From contig NZ_JAFMPW010000002.1 in the NCBI RefSeq assembly GCF_026126425.1, forward strand, positions 496,001-560,000: a stretch of DNA of 64,000 bases, in the 5' to 3' direction. Below, piece by piece: positions 32,627 to 43,443 of the stretch. The notes under the pieces are model-generated. The model had not been told where the DNA came from. It saw nothing but the letters and a program-made list of their open reading frames with translations, and did no database searches. This DNA comes from Muriicola sp. Z0-33 (lineage in GTDB: Bacteria; Bacteroidota; Bacteroidia; Flavobacteriales; Flavobacteriaceae). Each line of letters begins with the position of its first letter. Position 1 is the first letter of the stretch. Both the position numbers and the translations under genes were made by a program.

Positions 32627-35338
32627 TTGCAAGCAAACAAACATCCTCTACTTTTACTGTGGCTACTCCTGTTTGGCACCGTTTCTCTCATTGCTCAGGA
32701 GGATAAGATTGAACCTCTTCCTATTGCGGCCATAAAGGATTCTATTTCAGCACCTCTTTTTGAACCTCCGATAGCTCAGGATTCTTTGAGTGCCGACTCT
32801 ACAAGGATTGACTCTATAAATACACAGCAACAATTACTTACTGATAAGATCAAATATAAAGCCAAGGATTATGTCCGAATGAATCAAAAAGAGCAAAAGA
32901 TTTATTTGTATGATGAGGCCGAAATATACTATCAGGATACGGAGTTAAAAGCCGGGATTATCATAATGGACTATGTTAAAAATGAGGTGTATGCCGGCAG
33001 AATCCGGGATTCTCTCGGAAATTATAGCCAGCATCCTTATTTTAAGCAAGGAGATCAGGTGGTTATTCCTGATTCTATCCGATTTAATTTTGATACCCAA
33101 AAAGCACTTATTTGGAATTCGAGAACCGAACAACAGGCGGGATTCGGGCAATTAGGTAGTGATGCTATGAAAGTCTATGCCGAACTGACCAAAAAAGAAA
33201 ACGATTCTGTGTATTTCCTGAGTGAAGGGAAACTGACTACCTCAAAGGATACGGTTAACCCGGATTATTACATCCGAATCAGAAAAGCAAAATTTGTTCC
33301 CAAAAAAAAGGTGATTGCCGGATACAGCAACCTCTATATAGTAGACGTTCCAACACCCATTGCCCTGCCTTTTGCCTACTTTCCTTTAACCGTAGGCCGT
33401 ACCGCAGGTATAATGATGCCTACTTTTGGTAACGATCCCAACCGAGGATATTTTCTTCAGGGAGGGGGGTATTACCTGCCTATTAACGACTATGTGGATC
33501 TTACGCTCACGGGAGACCTGTATACCAATGGCAGCTACGGATTCAGGGCCCAATCTGTTTATGCAAAACGGTATAAGTACCGGGGTAATTTCAATTTCAG
33601 GTTTGAGAATCAGGTCACCAGCCAAAAAGGTTTTGACGACTATAGCCGGGGAACCATTTACAATGTTCAGATTTCTCATTCTCAGGATCAAAAAGCCAAT
33701 CCTAATTCGCGTTTGTCGGCCTCTGTAAACCTTGGAAGCAGTTCGTATTACAGGAATTCGTTGTTACAACAAAATTTACCCAATACCCAGGTCAATAACT
33801 TGTCGTCCTCTATCTCCTATTCAAAAACCTTTCCTGCATATCCCTCGGTTAATTTAAGCCTGACCGCCACTCATAATCAGAATACAAACACCAATGTAGT
33901 TGATGTTACGCTGCCTACGCTGCAGGCAAGTATGGAGCGTATTTTTCCATTTGCCAAGCGAGAAGGGCTAAAAAAAGGAATATTGCAAAACATTAATTTT
34001 CAATACGATGTTAATGCCCGGAACAGTATCCGGACCAATGATGAAGATTTCCTTACTGCTAAAATGTTCGATGATGCCAAAGTGGGTGCCAGGCATCGTA
34101 TCCCGATAAGTACCAACTTTAAAGTAGCCAAGCACTTTAGTTTAAGCGTCGGGGGATCTTATGAAGATGTATGGACGCTTCAAACTTTTAACCAGCGGTT
34201 TGATCCGGACACTCAAACAGTAGTAACAGACACCATTAGTGGTTTTGATCGCTATAATCAATACAGTTTTAGCGCCAGTCTTGGTACCACGGTTTATGGA
34301 ACATTTAATTTTGGAGAAGACAAAAAAATACAGGCCATCCGGCATATCGTAAGGCCTACAGTAAGCTGGGGATACGCCCCCTCATTTGAGCAGCATTACG
34401 ATGAATTCCTCAACGAGGCTACGGGTCAAATGGTAGAGTACAGCAGGTTTCAGAATACGCTTTACGGGGCGCCGAGATTGGGTAAATCTAACTCACTAAG
34501 CTTTTCCCTGGCGAACACACTTGAAGCTAAAGTGAGAGACAAAGACTCGACAGCCATTGAGCCCAAGAAAATTATGTTACTCAACAGTTTAAACTTTTCT
34601 ACCGGTTATAATTTCGAAGCAGACTCCCTTAAGCTAAATCCGGTAAGCGTAACCGGTGGTACTAATATCCTGAATAGTAAAATGTCTATCAATTTTGGCG
34701 CCAGTCTTGACCCCTATGCCATAGATAATAATGGTACACGGATTAACACCTTGAACATTAACAACGGGGGGAGTTTGTTCAGGCTTACCTCGGCAAGGGC
34801 CAATGTCAGTTACTCTATCAGCAGTGCTGATTTTAACAAGAGGGAAGAACGGGAAGAGGAAGAAGAGGACGACCCCTATAGTGGGTCTAACTATGTAGCG
34901 GCAAGTGGGGGGCGTACCGATGAGATGTTTGGACGGGCCAATGACCTGAACAGGACCAGTTTTGACGACAGGGACGAATCGGATGTGGAAAATCCGGCCT
35001 ATGGCACTAAAATTCCATGGGATCTGCGATTACAATATGCAGTTGGGTACAGCAATAGCCGAAGGCAAAACGAAATCGGCAATCATTCTCTCATGTTTTC
35101 AGGGAATATCAGTCTCTCACCAAGGTGGGAAGTGGGTGTCTCTTCGGGTTACGACATTAAACGAAAAGGATTTACAGTGACACAGTTGCGCTTTGCGCGG
35201 GATTTAAAAAGTTTTAAAATGAATTTCAGCTGGACACCCTTCGGTACGTATGAACGCTGGAATTTCTTTATTGGAATTAAGAGTTCCATACTTGAAGATC
35301 TGAAATGGGAAAACAGGAGTCAGCCCCCTATTCGATAG
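32627..35338 (+). CDS. lptD: LptD-like outer-membrane LPS assembly protein
   Basis: A 903-residue exported protein with a signal peptide (cleavage near 25, in IAQED). An N-terminal OstA/LptA-like beta-jellyroll region (about 60-260; YDEAEIYYQDTELKAG, VYAGRIRDSLG and VPKKKVIAGYSNLYIVDVP) is followed by a large C-terminal beta-barrel (about 270-903) with many alternating aromatic strands. This matches the divergent LptD-like proteins of Flavobacteriia. It would insert lipopolysaccharide into the outer leaflet. The best-placed start is TTG at 32627. A tandem 7-bp repeat begins 5 bp after its stop. Confidence 0.85.
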   Translation: MQANKHPLLLLWLLLFGTVSLIAQEDKIEPLPIAAIKDSISAPLFEPPIAQDSLSADSTRIDSINTQQQLLTDKIKYKAKDYVRMNQKEQKIYLYDEAEIYYQDTELKAGIIIMDYVKNEVYAGRIRDSLGNYSQHPYFKQGDQVVIPDSIRFNFDTQKALIWNSRTEQQAGFGQLGSDAMKVYAELTKKENDSVYFLSEGKLTTSKDTVNPDYYIRIRKAKFVPKKKVIAGYSNLYIVDVPTPIALPFAYFPLTVGRTAGIMMPTFGNDPNRGYFLQGGGYYLPINDYVDLTLTGDLYTNGSYGFRAQSVYAKRYKYRGNFNFRFENQVTSQKGFDDYSRGTIYNVQISHSQDQKANPNSRLSASVNLGSSSYYRNSLLQQNLPNTQVNNLSSSISYSKTFPAYPSVNLSLTATHNQNTNTNVVDVTLPTLQASMERIFPFAKREGLKKGILQNINFQYDVNARNSIRTNDEDFLTAKMFDDAKVGARHRIPISTNFKVAKHFSLSVGGSYEDVWTLQTFNQRFDPDTQTVVTDTISGFDRYNQYSFSASLGTTVYGTFNFGEDKKIQAIRHIVRPTVSWGYAPSFEQHYDEFLNEATGQMVEYSRFQNTLYGAPRLGKSNSLSFSLANTLEAKVRDKDSTAIEPKKIMLLNSLNFSTGYNFEADSLKLNPVSVTGGTNILNSKMSINFGASLDPYAIDNNGTRINTLNINNGGSLFRLTSARANVSYSISSADFNKREEREEEEEDDPYSGSNYVAASGGRTDEMFGRANDLNRTSFDDRDESDVENPAYGTKIPWDLRLQYAVGYSNSRRQNEIGNHSLMFSGNISLSPRWEVGVSSGYDIKRKGFTVTQLRFARDLKSFKMNFSWTPFGTYERWNFFIGIKSSILEDLKWENRSQPPIR

Positions 35339-35342
35339 TAAG

Positions 35343-35419
35343 CAGTAATCAGTAATCAGTAATCAGTAATCAGTAATCAGTAATCAGTAATCAGTAATCA
35401 GTAATCAGTAATCAGTAAT
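35343..35419 (+). repeat. Tandem 7-bp repeat, 11 copies of CAGTAAT
   Basis: Eleven exact head-to-tail copies of CAGTAAT fill 35343-35419, between the stop of the LptD-like gene (35338) and the ridA start (35430). The unit is not a multiple of three and lies outside any coding frame, so copy number changes would alter the spacing upstream of ridA but not a protein. Confidence 0.95.
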
Positions 35420-35429
35420 TTAGGAAAGG

Positions 35430-35813
35430 ATGAAACAAATAATAAACACACCAAACGCCCCGGCACCAATAGGCCCCTACAACCAGGCTGTTCTAAGCGG
35501 GAACACCCTTTTCATATCCGGGCAGATCCCAATAGACCCGGTTAGCGGAGAACTTGTTGCCGGCGACATACAAAAGGAAACCCGTCAGTCTATGGAAAAT
35601 TTAAAAGCCATACTTCAGGAAGCCGGTATGACCTTTGAGCATGTTGTAAAAACTTCAATCTTCGTTAAGGATATGCATCAGTTTAATCTCATAAATGAGG
35701 CATATGCTCTTTATTTTGATGCAGCTACTGCCCCGGCAAGGGAAACAGTAGAGGTAGCCAACCTACCAAAATTTGTCAACGTAGAGATTTCGATGATTGC
35801 GGTAAAAGACTGA
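35430..35813 (+). CDS. ridA: RidA family enamine/imine deaminase
   Basis: A 127-residue protein of normal RidA length. The signature APAPIGPYNQAV is near the N-terminus, and the C-terminal block PARETVEVANLPKFVNVEIS contains the Arg/Glu substrate-binding residues of the YjgF/YER057c/UK114 family. It hydrolyses reactive 2-aminoacrylate and related imines. Its ATG is 11 bp after the 7-bp repeat array, and it is convergent with the kinase gene. Transcription may come from the LptD gene or from a promoter overlapping the repeat. Confidence 0.95.
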   Translation: MKQIINTPNAPAPIGPYNQAVLSGNTLFISGQIPIDPVSGELVAGDIQKETRQSMENLKAILQEAGMTFEHVVKTSIFVKDMHQFNLINEAYALYFDAATAPARETVEVANLPKFVNVEISMIAVKD

Positions 35814-35820
35814 TTAACAG

Positions 35821-36672
35821 CTAAATAGTTTCCTTGTGGAATTCCACCAAACCTTCAATAGGTCTTTGCCTTATAACGCCAAGTACCAGGTCGTTTCGCT
35901 CAATTACTGTAGCTAATTCTTCCCGTAAGAAATAGGCAATACTCCCAACGAAATTTATGGGTACTTTGGTAGCCAGTTCAAACTGCATGACATGATTATT
36001 GATGAATTGCTGAAAACCTTTATCGATTACCCCTTTAGAATATGGGTGGTCCTTGTGCTCTACTAAAAAGCGGGCAAATGTGGCCAGGTAAGTATTAGGA
36101 TTAGGCTTTTTATACAAGTTTTCTTTAATGACATCTGCATCAAGGTTGTATTCCTTTTCAAATTGCATTGCCAAATCCTGCGGCATTTTGTGATAGTAAT
36201 AATCTCTGATAAGTTTTCTTCCGAAAAAATTACCACTACCATCATCCATAGGTATATATCCAAGAGATACTACCTTTTGAAATAATTGATGCCCGTCATA
36301 ATAGCTGCAATTAGATCCTGTCCCCAGAATACAAACAATTCCCGGGTGCCCAATTTTGGTTGTGGAATATATTGCTGCGTAAGTATCCTCCTTTACTTCT
36401 ATTTTGGCTTTGGGGAAGAAATTCTTGAAGATTCCTTTTAAAAACTTCTTCATTCTGTTAGTACCGCATCCGGCGCCATAAAAATGCAAATGGCTCACTT
36501 TTCTGCTATTCTTGGATAGCTCAAAATTATTCGCCAACCTGTCCACAATAACATCGGCTGTTAATACCTCCGGACTTAGTCCTAAGGTTTGTGTAAGAAA
36601 AAGTTGCTCTCCTTTTTCATCCATTGCTATCCAGTCTGCCTTGGTAGCCCCGCTATCTACAATCAATATCAT
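35821..36672 (-). CDS. N-acetylglucosamine kinase-like protein (BadF/BcrD ATPase fold)
   Basis: A 283-residue ASKHA-fold kinase. The phosphate-1 loop is DSGATKADW (6-14), and GTGSNCSYYDG (about 116-126) forms the phosphate-2 region. The length fits Bacteroidota GlcNAc kinases. It would phosphorylate GlcNAc or a related amino sugar. A gap of 85 bp holding a strong hairpin separates it from gap upstream, so it probably has its own transcript or sits after a partial terminator. Substrate choice within the family cannot be read from sequence. Confidence 0.84.
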   Translation of the reverse strand: MILIVDSGATKADWIAMDEKGEQLFLTQTLGLSPEVLTADVIVDRLANNFELSKNSRKVSHLHFYGAGCGTNRMKKFLKGIFKNFFPKAKIEVKEDTYAAIYSTTKIGHPGIVCILGTGSNCSYYDGHQLFQKVVSLGYIPMDDGSGNFFGRKLIRDYYYHKMPQDLAMQFEKEYNLDADVIKENLYKKPNPNTYLATFARFLVEHKDHPYSKGVIDKGFQQFINNHVMQFELATKVPINFVGSIAYFLREELATVIERNDLVLGVIRQRPIEGLVEFHKETI

Positions 36673-36692
36673 ATAATGGTTGCATTAAATAA

Positions 36693-36737
36693 AATATCCT
36701 TAAAATAAGCAACTCAATTGCTTACTCTAAGGATATT
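36693..36737 (-). terminator. Hairpin after the gap gene, two-part stem
   Basis: An outer 10-bp perfect stem (AATATCCTTA with TAAGGATATT) encloses an inner perfect 7-bp stem (TAAGCAA with TTGCTTA) around a 5-nt loop. On the minus strand it follows the gap stop at 36758 and is trailed by ATTTTATTT. Both stems are perfect, which is unusual for such AT-rich DNA. A terminator or RNA-processing site is the best reading. Confidence 0.65.
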
Positions 36738-36757
36738 ATTGGTTAATTATCATGATT

Positions 36758-37765
<1,008 letters not shown>

Positions 37766-37782
37766 TTATTTATTATTTAAAA

Positions 37783-38769
37783 TTAAGTAGACATTATATC
37801 TGATACCCTAATGAGTTCTTTATCAATTTTGGTATGACCCATAATTGCTTCATCTATAGGATAGAGCGTAATTTTACTATCCATAATTCCAACCATCAGG
37901 TTGCTTTTACCCTCCAGTATAGCTTCAACAGCCTTTACGCCCATTCTGCTGGCCAGTACCCTGTCAAAAGCAGATGGTGCTCCACCTCTTTGCATATGCC
38001 CTAGCACAGATACCCGGACATCGTATATCGGCAGGTGTTCTTCAACATATTCTTTCAGCTCAAAAACATTCTTACCTATTTTATCGCCCTCTGCTACAAC
38101 GACAATACTAGACGATTTACCCGACTTTTTACTGCGCTTTAAAGAATCTAGCAAACGCTCCAATCCGAGGTCGAGTTCGGGGATCAATACTTCCTCCGCG
38201 CCGGCACCTACACCTGCATTCAATGCAATATGGCCAACATCCCTCCCCATTACTTCTACAAAGAAAAGCCGGTTATGCGAACTGGCGGTATCTCTGATTT
38301 TATCGATTGCCTCTACCACTGTATTCAAAGCAGTATCAAACCCAAGGGTATATCTGGTACCGAAAATATCGTTATCTATGGTTCCGGGAATACCAATAAT
38401 TGGAAAATTGTATTCCTCATTAAATTTCAAAGCCCCTCTGAAACTCCCATCACCACCTATGACAACAAAAGCATCAATGCCTGCTTTAATCAGCTGATCA
38501 TAAGCCATTTTCCTTCCCTCCTTGGTCCTGAAATCGTCGCAACGGGCAGATTTAAGAATGGTTCCTCCTTTGTTAATTATATTGTTAACACTTCGGGCAT
38601 CCATAGTCACAAAATCTCCTTCTATCATCCCCTGGTACCCTCTGTAAACGGCAAGGCAATCTACCTTCAGGAATGCACATGTACGCACTACCGACCTTAC
38701 CGCAGCATTCATTCCCGGAGAATCTCCCCCGGAAGTAAAAACTGCTATCCTTTTTATCTTTGAACCCAT
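37783..38769 (-). CDS. pfkA: ATP-dependent 6-phosphofructokinase
   Basis: A 328-residue prokaryotic PfkA. It shows GGDSPGMNAAVR (14-25), GGDGSFRGA (about 103-111) and GIPGTIDNDI (about 125-134), the ATP and fructose-6-phosphate sites of the family; the Gly-Asp-Gly of the second block favours ATP over pyrophosphate. It is upstream of gap with 23 bp between them. A TAATTTTG box lies 17 bp before its ATG. Confidence 0.97.
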   Translation of the reverse strand: MGSKIKRIAVFTSGGDSPGMNAAVRSVVRTCAFLKVDCLAVYRGYQGMIEGDFVTMDARSVNNIINKGGTILKSARCDDFRTKEGRKMAYDQLIKAGIDAFVVIGGDGSFRGALKFNEEYNFPIIGIPGTIDNDIFGTRYTLGFDTALNTVVEAIDKIRDTASSHNRLFFVEVMGRDVGHIALNAGVGAGAEEVLIPELDLGLERLLDSLKRSKKSGKSSSIVVVAEGDKIGKNVFELKEYVEEHLPIYDVRVSVLGHMQRGGAPSAFDRVLASRMGVKAVEAILEGKSNLMVGIMDSKITLYPIDEAIMGHTKIDKELIRVSDIMST

Positions 38770-38786
38770 TGAAAAAAATCGAATTG

Positions 38787-38794
38787 CAAAATTA
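38787..38794 (-). promoter_or_regulatory. Predicted -7 box for the pfkA-gap operon
   Basis: On the minus strand TAATTTTG is an exact TAnnTTTG match, 17 bp before the pfkA ATG. The -33 region at the usual spacing has no good TTTG. The surrounding 150 bp upstream of pfkA are AT-rich and hold no gene. Confidence 0.4.
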
Positions 38795-38924
38795 GCAAAC
38801 TTATTGCAATAATGTATGGAACAGCATTATTATTTGCGATCCGTTCAAGGCGAAAACGATATAGTTAATAATTTTAACGCATTTTCCAATAAATATCACG
38901 GAATTCTCAATGTAGTGAAAATAA

Positions 38925-41900
38925 TTACTTCAATTTCCTTTCCTTGGGAAAGAACTGAATCAGACTATCCTTACCCATAACAGAATTTGGGGAAGTTACC
39001 GGAGCTTCTTCTTCTATTTCTTGTTGCTTCTGAGCGGTTCCGAATATCTTATTCATCAGTTCTCCAAAACTGTCGAAATCTACTTCGTAAGAAAGTCCCA
39101 CCCCCTGAGTATACCCCTGACGATCTGCCAGGAATTGTTGAATTTCATTTTCTCTATTGAATATTTTAGCTCTTAAAGTGCCCTCTTCATTCAGCAAAAC
39201 CTGCACCTCCACATCTCCTGCGACAACAGTTTCACTCACACCACCAACCGGCACCCCGAACTTCCCATTAAATAACACCCGGTCACTAATTCTGGTAGAA
39301 ACGGTAACCCCGATCCTATTTTCTGTCTCTACGACATTATTTGGATCCTGGTATCCCTGCTCATAGGAAACCCCAAAGTCCACTTTGTCATTACTGCCTC
39401 CCAATACCTGGTTGAGTAAACTGGTCCCGGTCTGAATCAGATTCCCGGTAACAGCCTGTTGTGTAAGCCCGGTATCTTCATTAACAAAGGTGCCCTGCGC
39501 CAATAAAAATACCGCGTTCCTTTCCTCTACCTGTGGGTCCTGTAACTTGTATTCCAACTCAGATTTTACGATAGAACTGGTGCCTGGAAATTCTATGTTA
39601 AAGTCGATATTAGGACGCTCCAATTCTTCGGTCAAAGACACTACCACATCGGTCGGTATTCTTCTGATAATCCCGTCATTGTCCAGTAGCGGTGCTGGGT
39701 TGGCACTTGTAGAATATACTGCCTCTAACTGTAGCTGAGCAGCCAATGGATCTCCTCCCCAGTTAATAGTACCCCCTGGCCTAACGGTAAATGTCTTATC
39801 AATTACACCTCCATATTTATAGTTGTATTCTCCGGTCACCACAACAAAATCACCAAACATATTAAACTTACCATTGGTGTTGATCTCGATTAATAGAATT
39901 CCTTCACCTGTTCCTTTTAAAGAGCTTCCGGTTTTTTGATCTACCACAATCTCCACCTCAGCATCAGGGGTTATGTCCAGATCGAACTGCATCTCTATCC
40001 CTTCGTAGTTTCTGAGAGTCCTTTGGATATCTATTTGCTCAACTTCGTCTTTTTCAATAAAGTTGATAAAGGAGTAATCTCCGACAGATGCCACATCACT
40101 CAACGGAATCTTCAGGGAAGAACCTCTGGCAGTAGACCCATCAAAGGTAATGGTCAGTGCATTTGTCGGGCCAAAAATCCTGCCCGTTCCATTTACAAAA
40201 CCGGTACCATAGTAGAGGATTTCTTCCTCAAAAGGGGTGTTCAGAATAAGAAATCTGTCATTATTGGTATCCAGATCAAGATCCAGGCTCCAATCGTCAA
40301 AAAACGAATGTTTAACGGTGCCGTTGAGCGTTGCCCTGGTATCCATGGCGATATCTGTGAGCCGTACTCGTTGAAAATCAAAGGTTTGGTTAGAGAGGCG
40401 TACAACAGAATTATTGGCAAAAGCATAATCCACATTCAAATACGGAATGGCCAGGCCAGCGTTGTTAAGTGTTAGCAGGCCGCTAATATCCGGGTTTCTG
40501 ATATCTCCGATGATCTGTGCACTCCCATCCAATTGCCCCCTTATATTTGTTATTACCCCTTCTCCCAAAGGATTAAAAGGCTCCAGGTTGAAATCGTTAA
40601 AATCTGCCGCCAATCTTGCCTTTGGCTGATTGTTATTATTGGTAACTTTTCCTATCAGGCTGAATTTTTCTTTTTCATTTTCAACGATATCGGCATTTAC
40701 AGTAAATTCTGTAAGATCCCGATTCCCAAATATTCCTATGGAAAGATGGCCCAGGTCTACTCCATTTATCCCAAAATCTGAAATATCAAGATTAGAAGAA
40801 GGAAGGTAAATATCGTCTTTTTGCAGTACGTTGAGGATACCATTAATTTCCCCACTTAACTTTAAACTGTCTATAGCCGGGGTAATTTTATCCAGAGATA
40901 CAATTTTAAATTGCAGTTGCAGATCTTTATAGGTAGAATCCGCAAGTTGCCCTTTAAGTCTTATTTGCTCCCTGTTCTCGTTGTTCATAACAATCTCCTC
41001 GATCTGTATGCTGTCAAGCGTACTATTAATAATCACCTTATTCTGGCGGTTGCCATCTTTGTTTAGAATCCAGGTATTCCCTTTAAAGCTGACATCCGAC
41101 TTTTTAAGCCCGATTACCGATTTGTTTTCATCATTAAAAGTGTGGTAGAAGTTGAGGTTATAACTGTCGTTATATTCACTACCCCCTTTAAATTCCGTTC
41201 TAAAGAAGAGGGTATCCTTTAGGGTTGTGTTGATTAAATTGAAGTCCTTTACGTCATAATATATCGTTGAGACATCGTCTACGGATACGAAGGTATTGAA
41301 CAGCGGATTCTTATTGTCTATCTTAATATCAATGTTGTTTAGCACATTTCCAAAGGCAGCAATATTAGGAGATTTGAAATTGAGCTTAAAATCGCCCTCA
41401 TCGGCAACAATATTCCCTTTGATAAAAGTATTGGGACCAAAATTTACTTCAGGAAAGAAGACATCTACAATTTTGTTATAAATCTTAAAATTAAATGCCA
41501 GCTCCTGGCCTTCTGATATTTCAAAGGGCTTGTAATTGGTATAGATACTCCCGATAGAATTTCTAATCAACCTTCCCAACTCACCTACCTTAAACTTTCC
41601 CTTCATATATCCCGTAATGATATCGGGAGAATTAATATCGATTGTCCTAAGAGAATCGGGTCCGAATGAAGAGGTGATCTCAAAATCATCAAAATAGTAA
41701 TCCTGATTGGCGTTCTGGAAGTTGGTCTTGGTAAATTTCACATCCCCAACAATATTATCCAGAGAATTGCCGGTAATGTCCATGCTAACATCCCCCTTGA
41801 AAATAGAGACACTATCATCGATAAAATTTAATTTCTTAAGATCTGCATAATCAACTGAGGCAAAAAAATTGAAGGTGTTACGAGCGCTACCAAAATCTGC

Positions 41901-43358
41901 TAATCCGCTAAAATTAAATTTAAAATTTTCATCATTACTCACCAGGTTACCATCAAAGAGCTGATCTTTCAATACCCCGGAAACCTTTACATCATCATAT
42001 TCGTAATTGTTAAAATTTATTTTATAGATATCTCCAATGACCTCGGTATTCAGGCTTTCCTGAACAAAACCTTTCCCTTCTACATTTACATCCAGAGTGG
42101 CTCTGCCCAGTTGTCTGTTATTCACGAACTCGCCCAGATCAAAATCTATTAAGGATACAAACCCTTCGTAATTTGCGTTGTCAATATTATTGATTTCAGT
42201 AAGGTTCAGATCAGCATAACTACTACCAATGGCGCTGTTTAAATTTATCCTGGCATCTATGGAGGTTTCCGTAATAAAAGCGTCTCCCCGTATGGTAAAC
42301 TGCCCTAACTTTTGGGAAGATGAAGGTAGTGTACCAAGAATATTCGGAAGCAATGCCCTTAGCTGATAATAACTGGTGGTAATATTTTTAATATCAGCGT
42401 CCAGGCTAAAAGGTTCTCCTTTGCTGAATAAATTCTTGAAATTAAAATCCCCTCTGATTCCCGTATTGTCAGATTGCAGGAACAACTGCTCAACGGTAAG
42501 GTCGTTAAGTACCCCTTTCATGCTTGAAGAAAAAGTGGCTTCCTTTTCCTTCCCAAACTGGTCGTATAGCATATTTACCTCATCAAAAGCTACTGTTGAC
42601 TCTGTAAATGAAGCTGTTAAATTTACCTTATTCAAGAAATTCTGAAAATCTTCCCGGTTATAATCAAATACCAAATTCCCCTTTAAATGAGATTGCGGAG
42701 TTTTTATATTTAGTGAATCAAAGCGCATTTGCTGCTTTGTATACTTAAATGAGGTAGCCAGTTTATCTAAGCGTATTCCCCTTTTACTATTTAGAGAGAG
42801 TGAATTGACCATAGCAATAACCTCCGGCCCTATAATCTCAAAATCACTGACATCAATTTCCAGATTTTTAAAATTAAGTGCCTCTATATTCTCCTTGTTT
42901 TCATCGATAAGCCTGAATCTGCTGTCTGTAATCTCTACATCAGCGGAACTGAAATAGAAGGGAGGAGTGCCTGGTTCCCGTGGTTTTCCATCATCCAATT
43001 TATCAATGAAGTAGCCCAAATTAGTATCGTTCTCATCAGCATAGGTCTTAAGCTTAAAATTAAGCCGCTCTATCTCTATATCCCCAAATTCAAGGCTCCC
43101 TTCAATAAGATGTCGCATACTGAGTATGGAAGTGGTTAATTCGTCAATATAGAACAGGGTGTCCCTGTGGTGATCTTCTATATAAATCCCCCTTAATGAA
43201 GTATCCCAGGAGATGAGCGAAACTCTTAGCCGATCTATATTAATATCGGTACCAAACTCTTCATTGATAGAAGTGGTGGCGTATTTGGCGAATCTCGTCT
43301 GAACAGCAGGTAATGACAAAATAATGGTCCCCAAAACACAGATGAGCAGTAGGATCAA
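38925..43358 (-). CDS. tamB: TamB-like translocation and assembly module protein
   Basis: About 1477 residues: an N-terminal membrane anchor (LLLICVLGTIILSLPAVQTRFA), a very long beta-rich repeat body (about 40-1000), and a C-terminal DUF490/TamB domain (about 1030-1460) ending in segments such as YEQGYQDPNN and FNGKFGVPVGG. TamB-like proteins span the periplasm and help lipid transport or outer-membrane protein assembly. No ATG fits the N-terminus: candidates are TTG at 43358 or, 12 codons upstream, an ATC at 43394 (MKKLRKILVRTLL-like reading); a stop bars further extension. The annotated start is therefore provisional. Confidence 0.87.
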   Translation of the reverse strand: MILLLICVLGTIILSLPAVQTRFAKYATTSINEEFGTDINIDRLRVSLISWDTSLRGIYIEDHHRDTLFYIDELTTSILSMRHLIEGSLEFGDIEIERLNFKLKTYADENDTNLGYFIDKLDDGKPREPGTPPFYFSSADVEITDSRFRLIDENKENIEALNFKNLEIDVSDFEIIGPEVIAMVNSLSLNSKRGIRLDKLATSFKYTKQQMRFDSLNIKTPQSHLKGNLVFDYNREDFQNFLNKVNLTASFTESTVAFDEVNMLYDQFGKEKEATFSSSMKGVLNDLTVEQLFLQSDNTGIRGDFNFKNLFSKGEPFSLDADIKNITTSYYQLRALLPNILGTLPSSSQKLGQFTIRGDAFITETSIDARINLNSAIGSSYADLNLTEINNIDNANYEGFVSLIDFDLGEFVNNRQLGRATLDVNVEGKGFVQESLNTEVIGDIYKINFNNYEYDDVKVSGVLKDQLFDGNLVSNDENFKFNFSGLADFGSARNTFNFFASVDYADLKKLNFIDDSVSIFKGDVSMDITGNSLDNIVGDVKFTKTNFQNANQDYYFDDFEITSSFGPDSLRTIDINSPDIITGYMKGKFKVGELGRLIRNSIGSIYTNYKPFEISEGQELAFNFKIYNKIVDVFFPEVNFGPNTFIKGNIVADEGDFKLNFKSPNIAAFGNVLNNIDIKIDNKNPLFNTFVSVDDVSTIYYDVKDFNLINTTLKDTLFFRTEFKGGSEYNDSYNLNFYHTFNDENKSVIGLKKSDVSFKGNTWILNKDGNRQNKVIINSTLDSIQIEEIVMNNENREQIRLKGQLADSTYKDLQLQFKIVSLDKITPAIDSLKLSGEINGILNVLQKDDIYLPSSNLDISDFGINGVDLGHLSIGIFGNRDLTEFTVNADIVENEKEKFSLIGKVTNNNNQPKARLAADFNDFNLEPFNPLGEGVITNIRGQLDGSAQIIGDIRNPDISGLLTLNNAGLAIPYLNVDYAFANNSVVRLSNQTFDFQRVRLTDIAMDTRATLNGTVKHSFFDDWSLDLDLDTNNDRFLILNTPFEEEILYYGTGFVNGTGRIFGPTNALTITFDGSTARGSSLKIPLSDVASVGDYSFINFIEKDEVEQIDIQRTLRNYEGIEMQFDLDITPDAEVEIVVDQKTGSSLKGTGEGILLIEINTNGKFNMFGDFVVVTGEYNYKYGGVIDKTFTVRPGGTINWGGDPLAAQLQLEAVYSTSANPAPLLDNDGIIRRIPTDVVVSLTEELERPNIDFNIEFPGTSSIVKSELEYKLQDPQVEERNAVFLLAQGTFVNEDTGLTQQAVTGNLIQTGTSLLNQVLGGSNDKVDFGVSYEQGYQDPNNVVETENRIGVTVSTRISDRVLFNGKFGVPVGGVSETVVAGDVEVQVLLNEEGTLRAKIFNRENEIQQFLADRQGYTQGVGLSYEVDFDSFGELMNKIFGTAQKQQEIEEEAPVTSPNSVMGKDSLIQFFPKERKLK

Positions 43359-43388
43359 CAGCGTTCTAACCAGTATTTTTCTCAGTTT

Positions 43389-43416
43389 TTTGATAGGGCT
43401 TTATGTTTTACCTTTG
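43389..43416 (+). promoter_or_regulatory. Predicted promoter of tsaD
   Basis: TTTG (43389-43392) and TACCTTTG (43409-43416) match the Bacteroidota -33 and -7 elements with a 16-bp spacer, a little short of the usual 19 bp. The -7 box ends 27 bp before the GTG start at 43444. The box lies inside the tamB start region on the opposite strand. Confidence 0.55.
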
Positions 43417-43443
43417 TACAACCAATTTTTGTTCCAAAACAAG

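Noticed and set aside
43324-43443. N-terminal extension of TsaD back to 43324
   Set aside because: It would overlap tamB, add a hydrophobic segment not found in the TsaD family, and ignore the promoter at 43389-43416.
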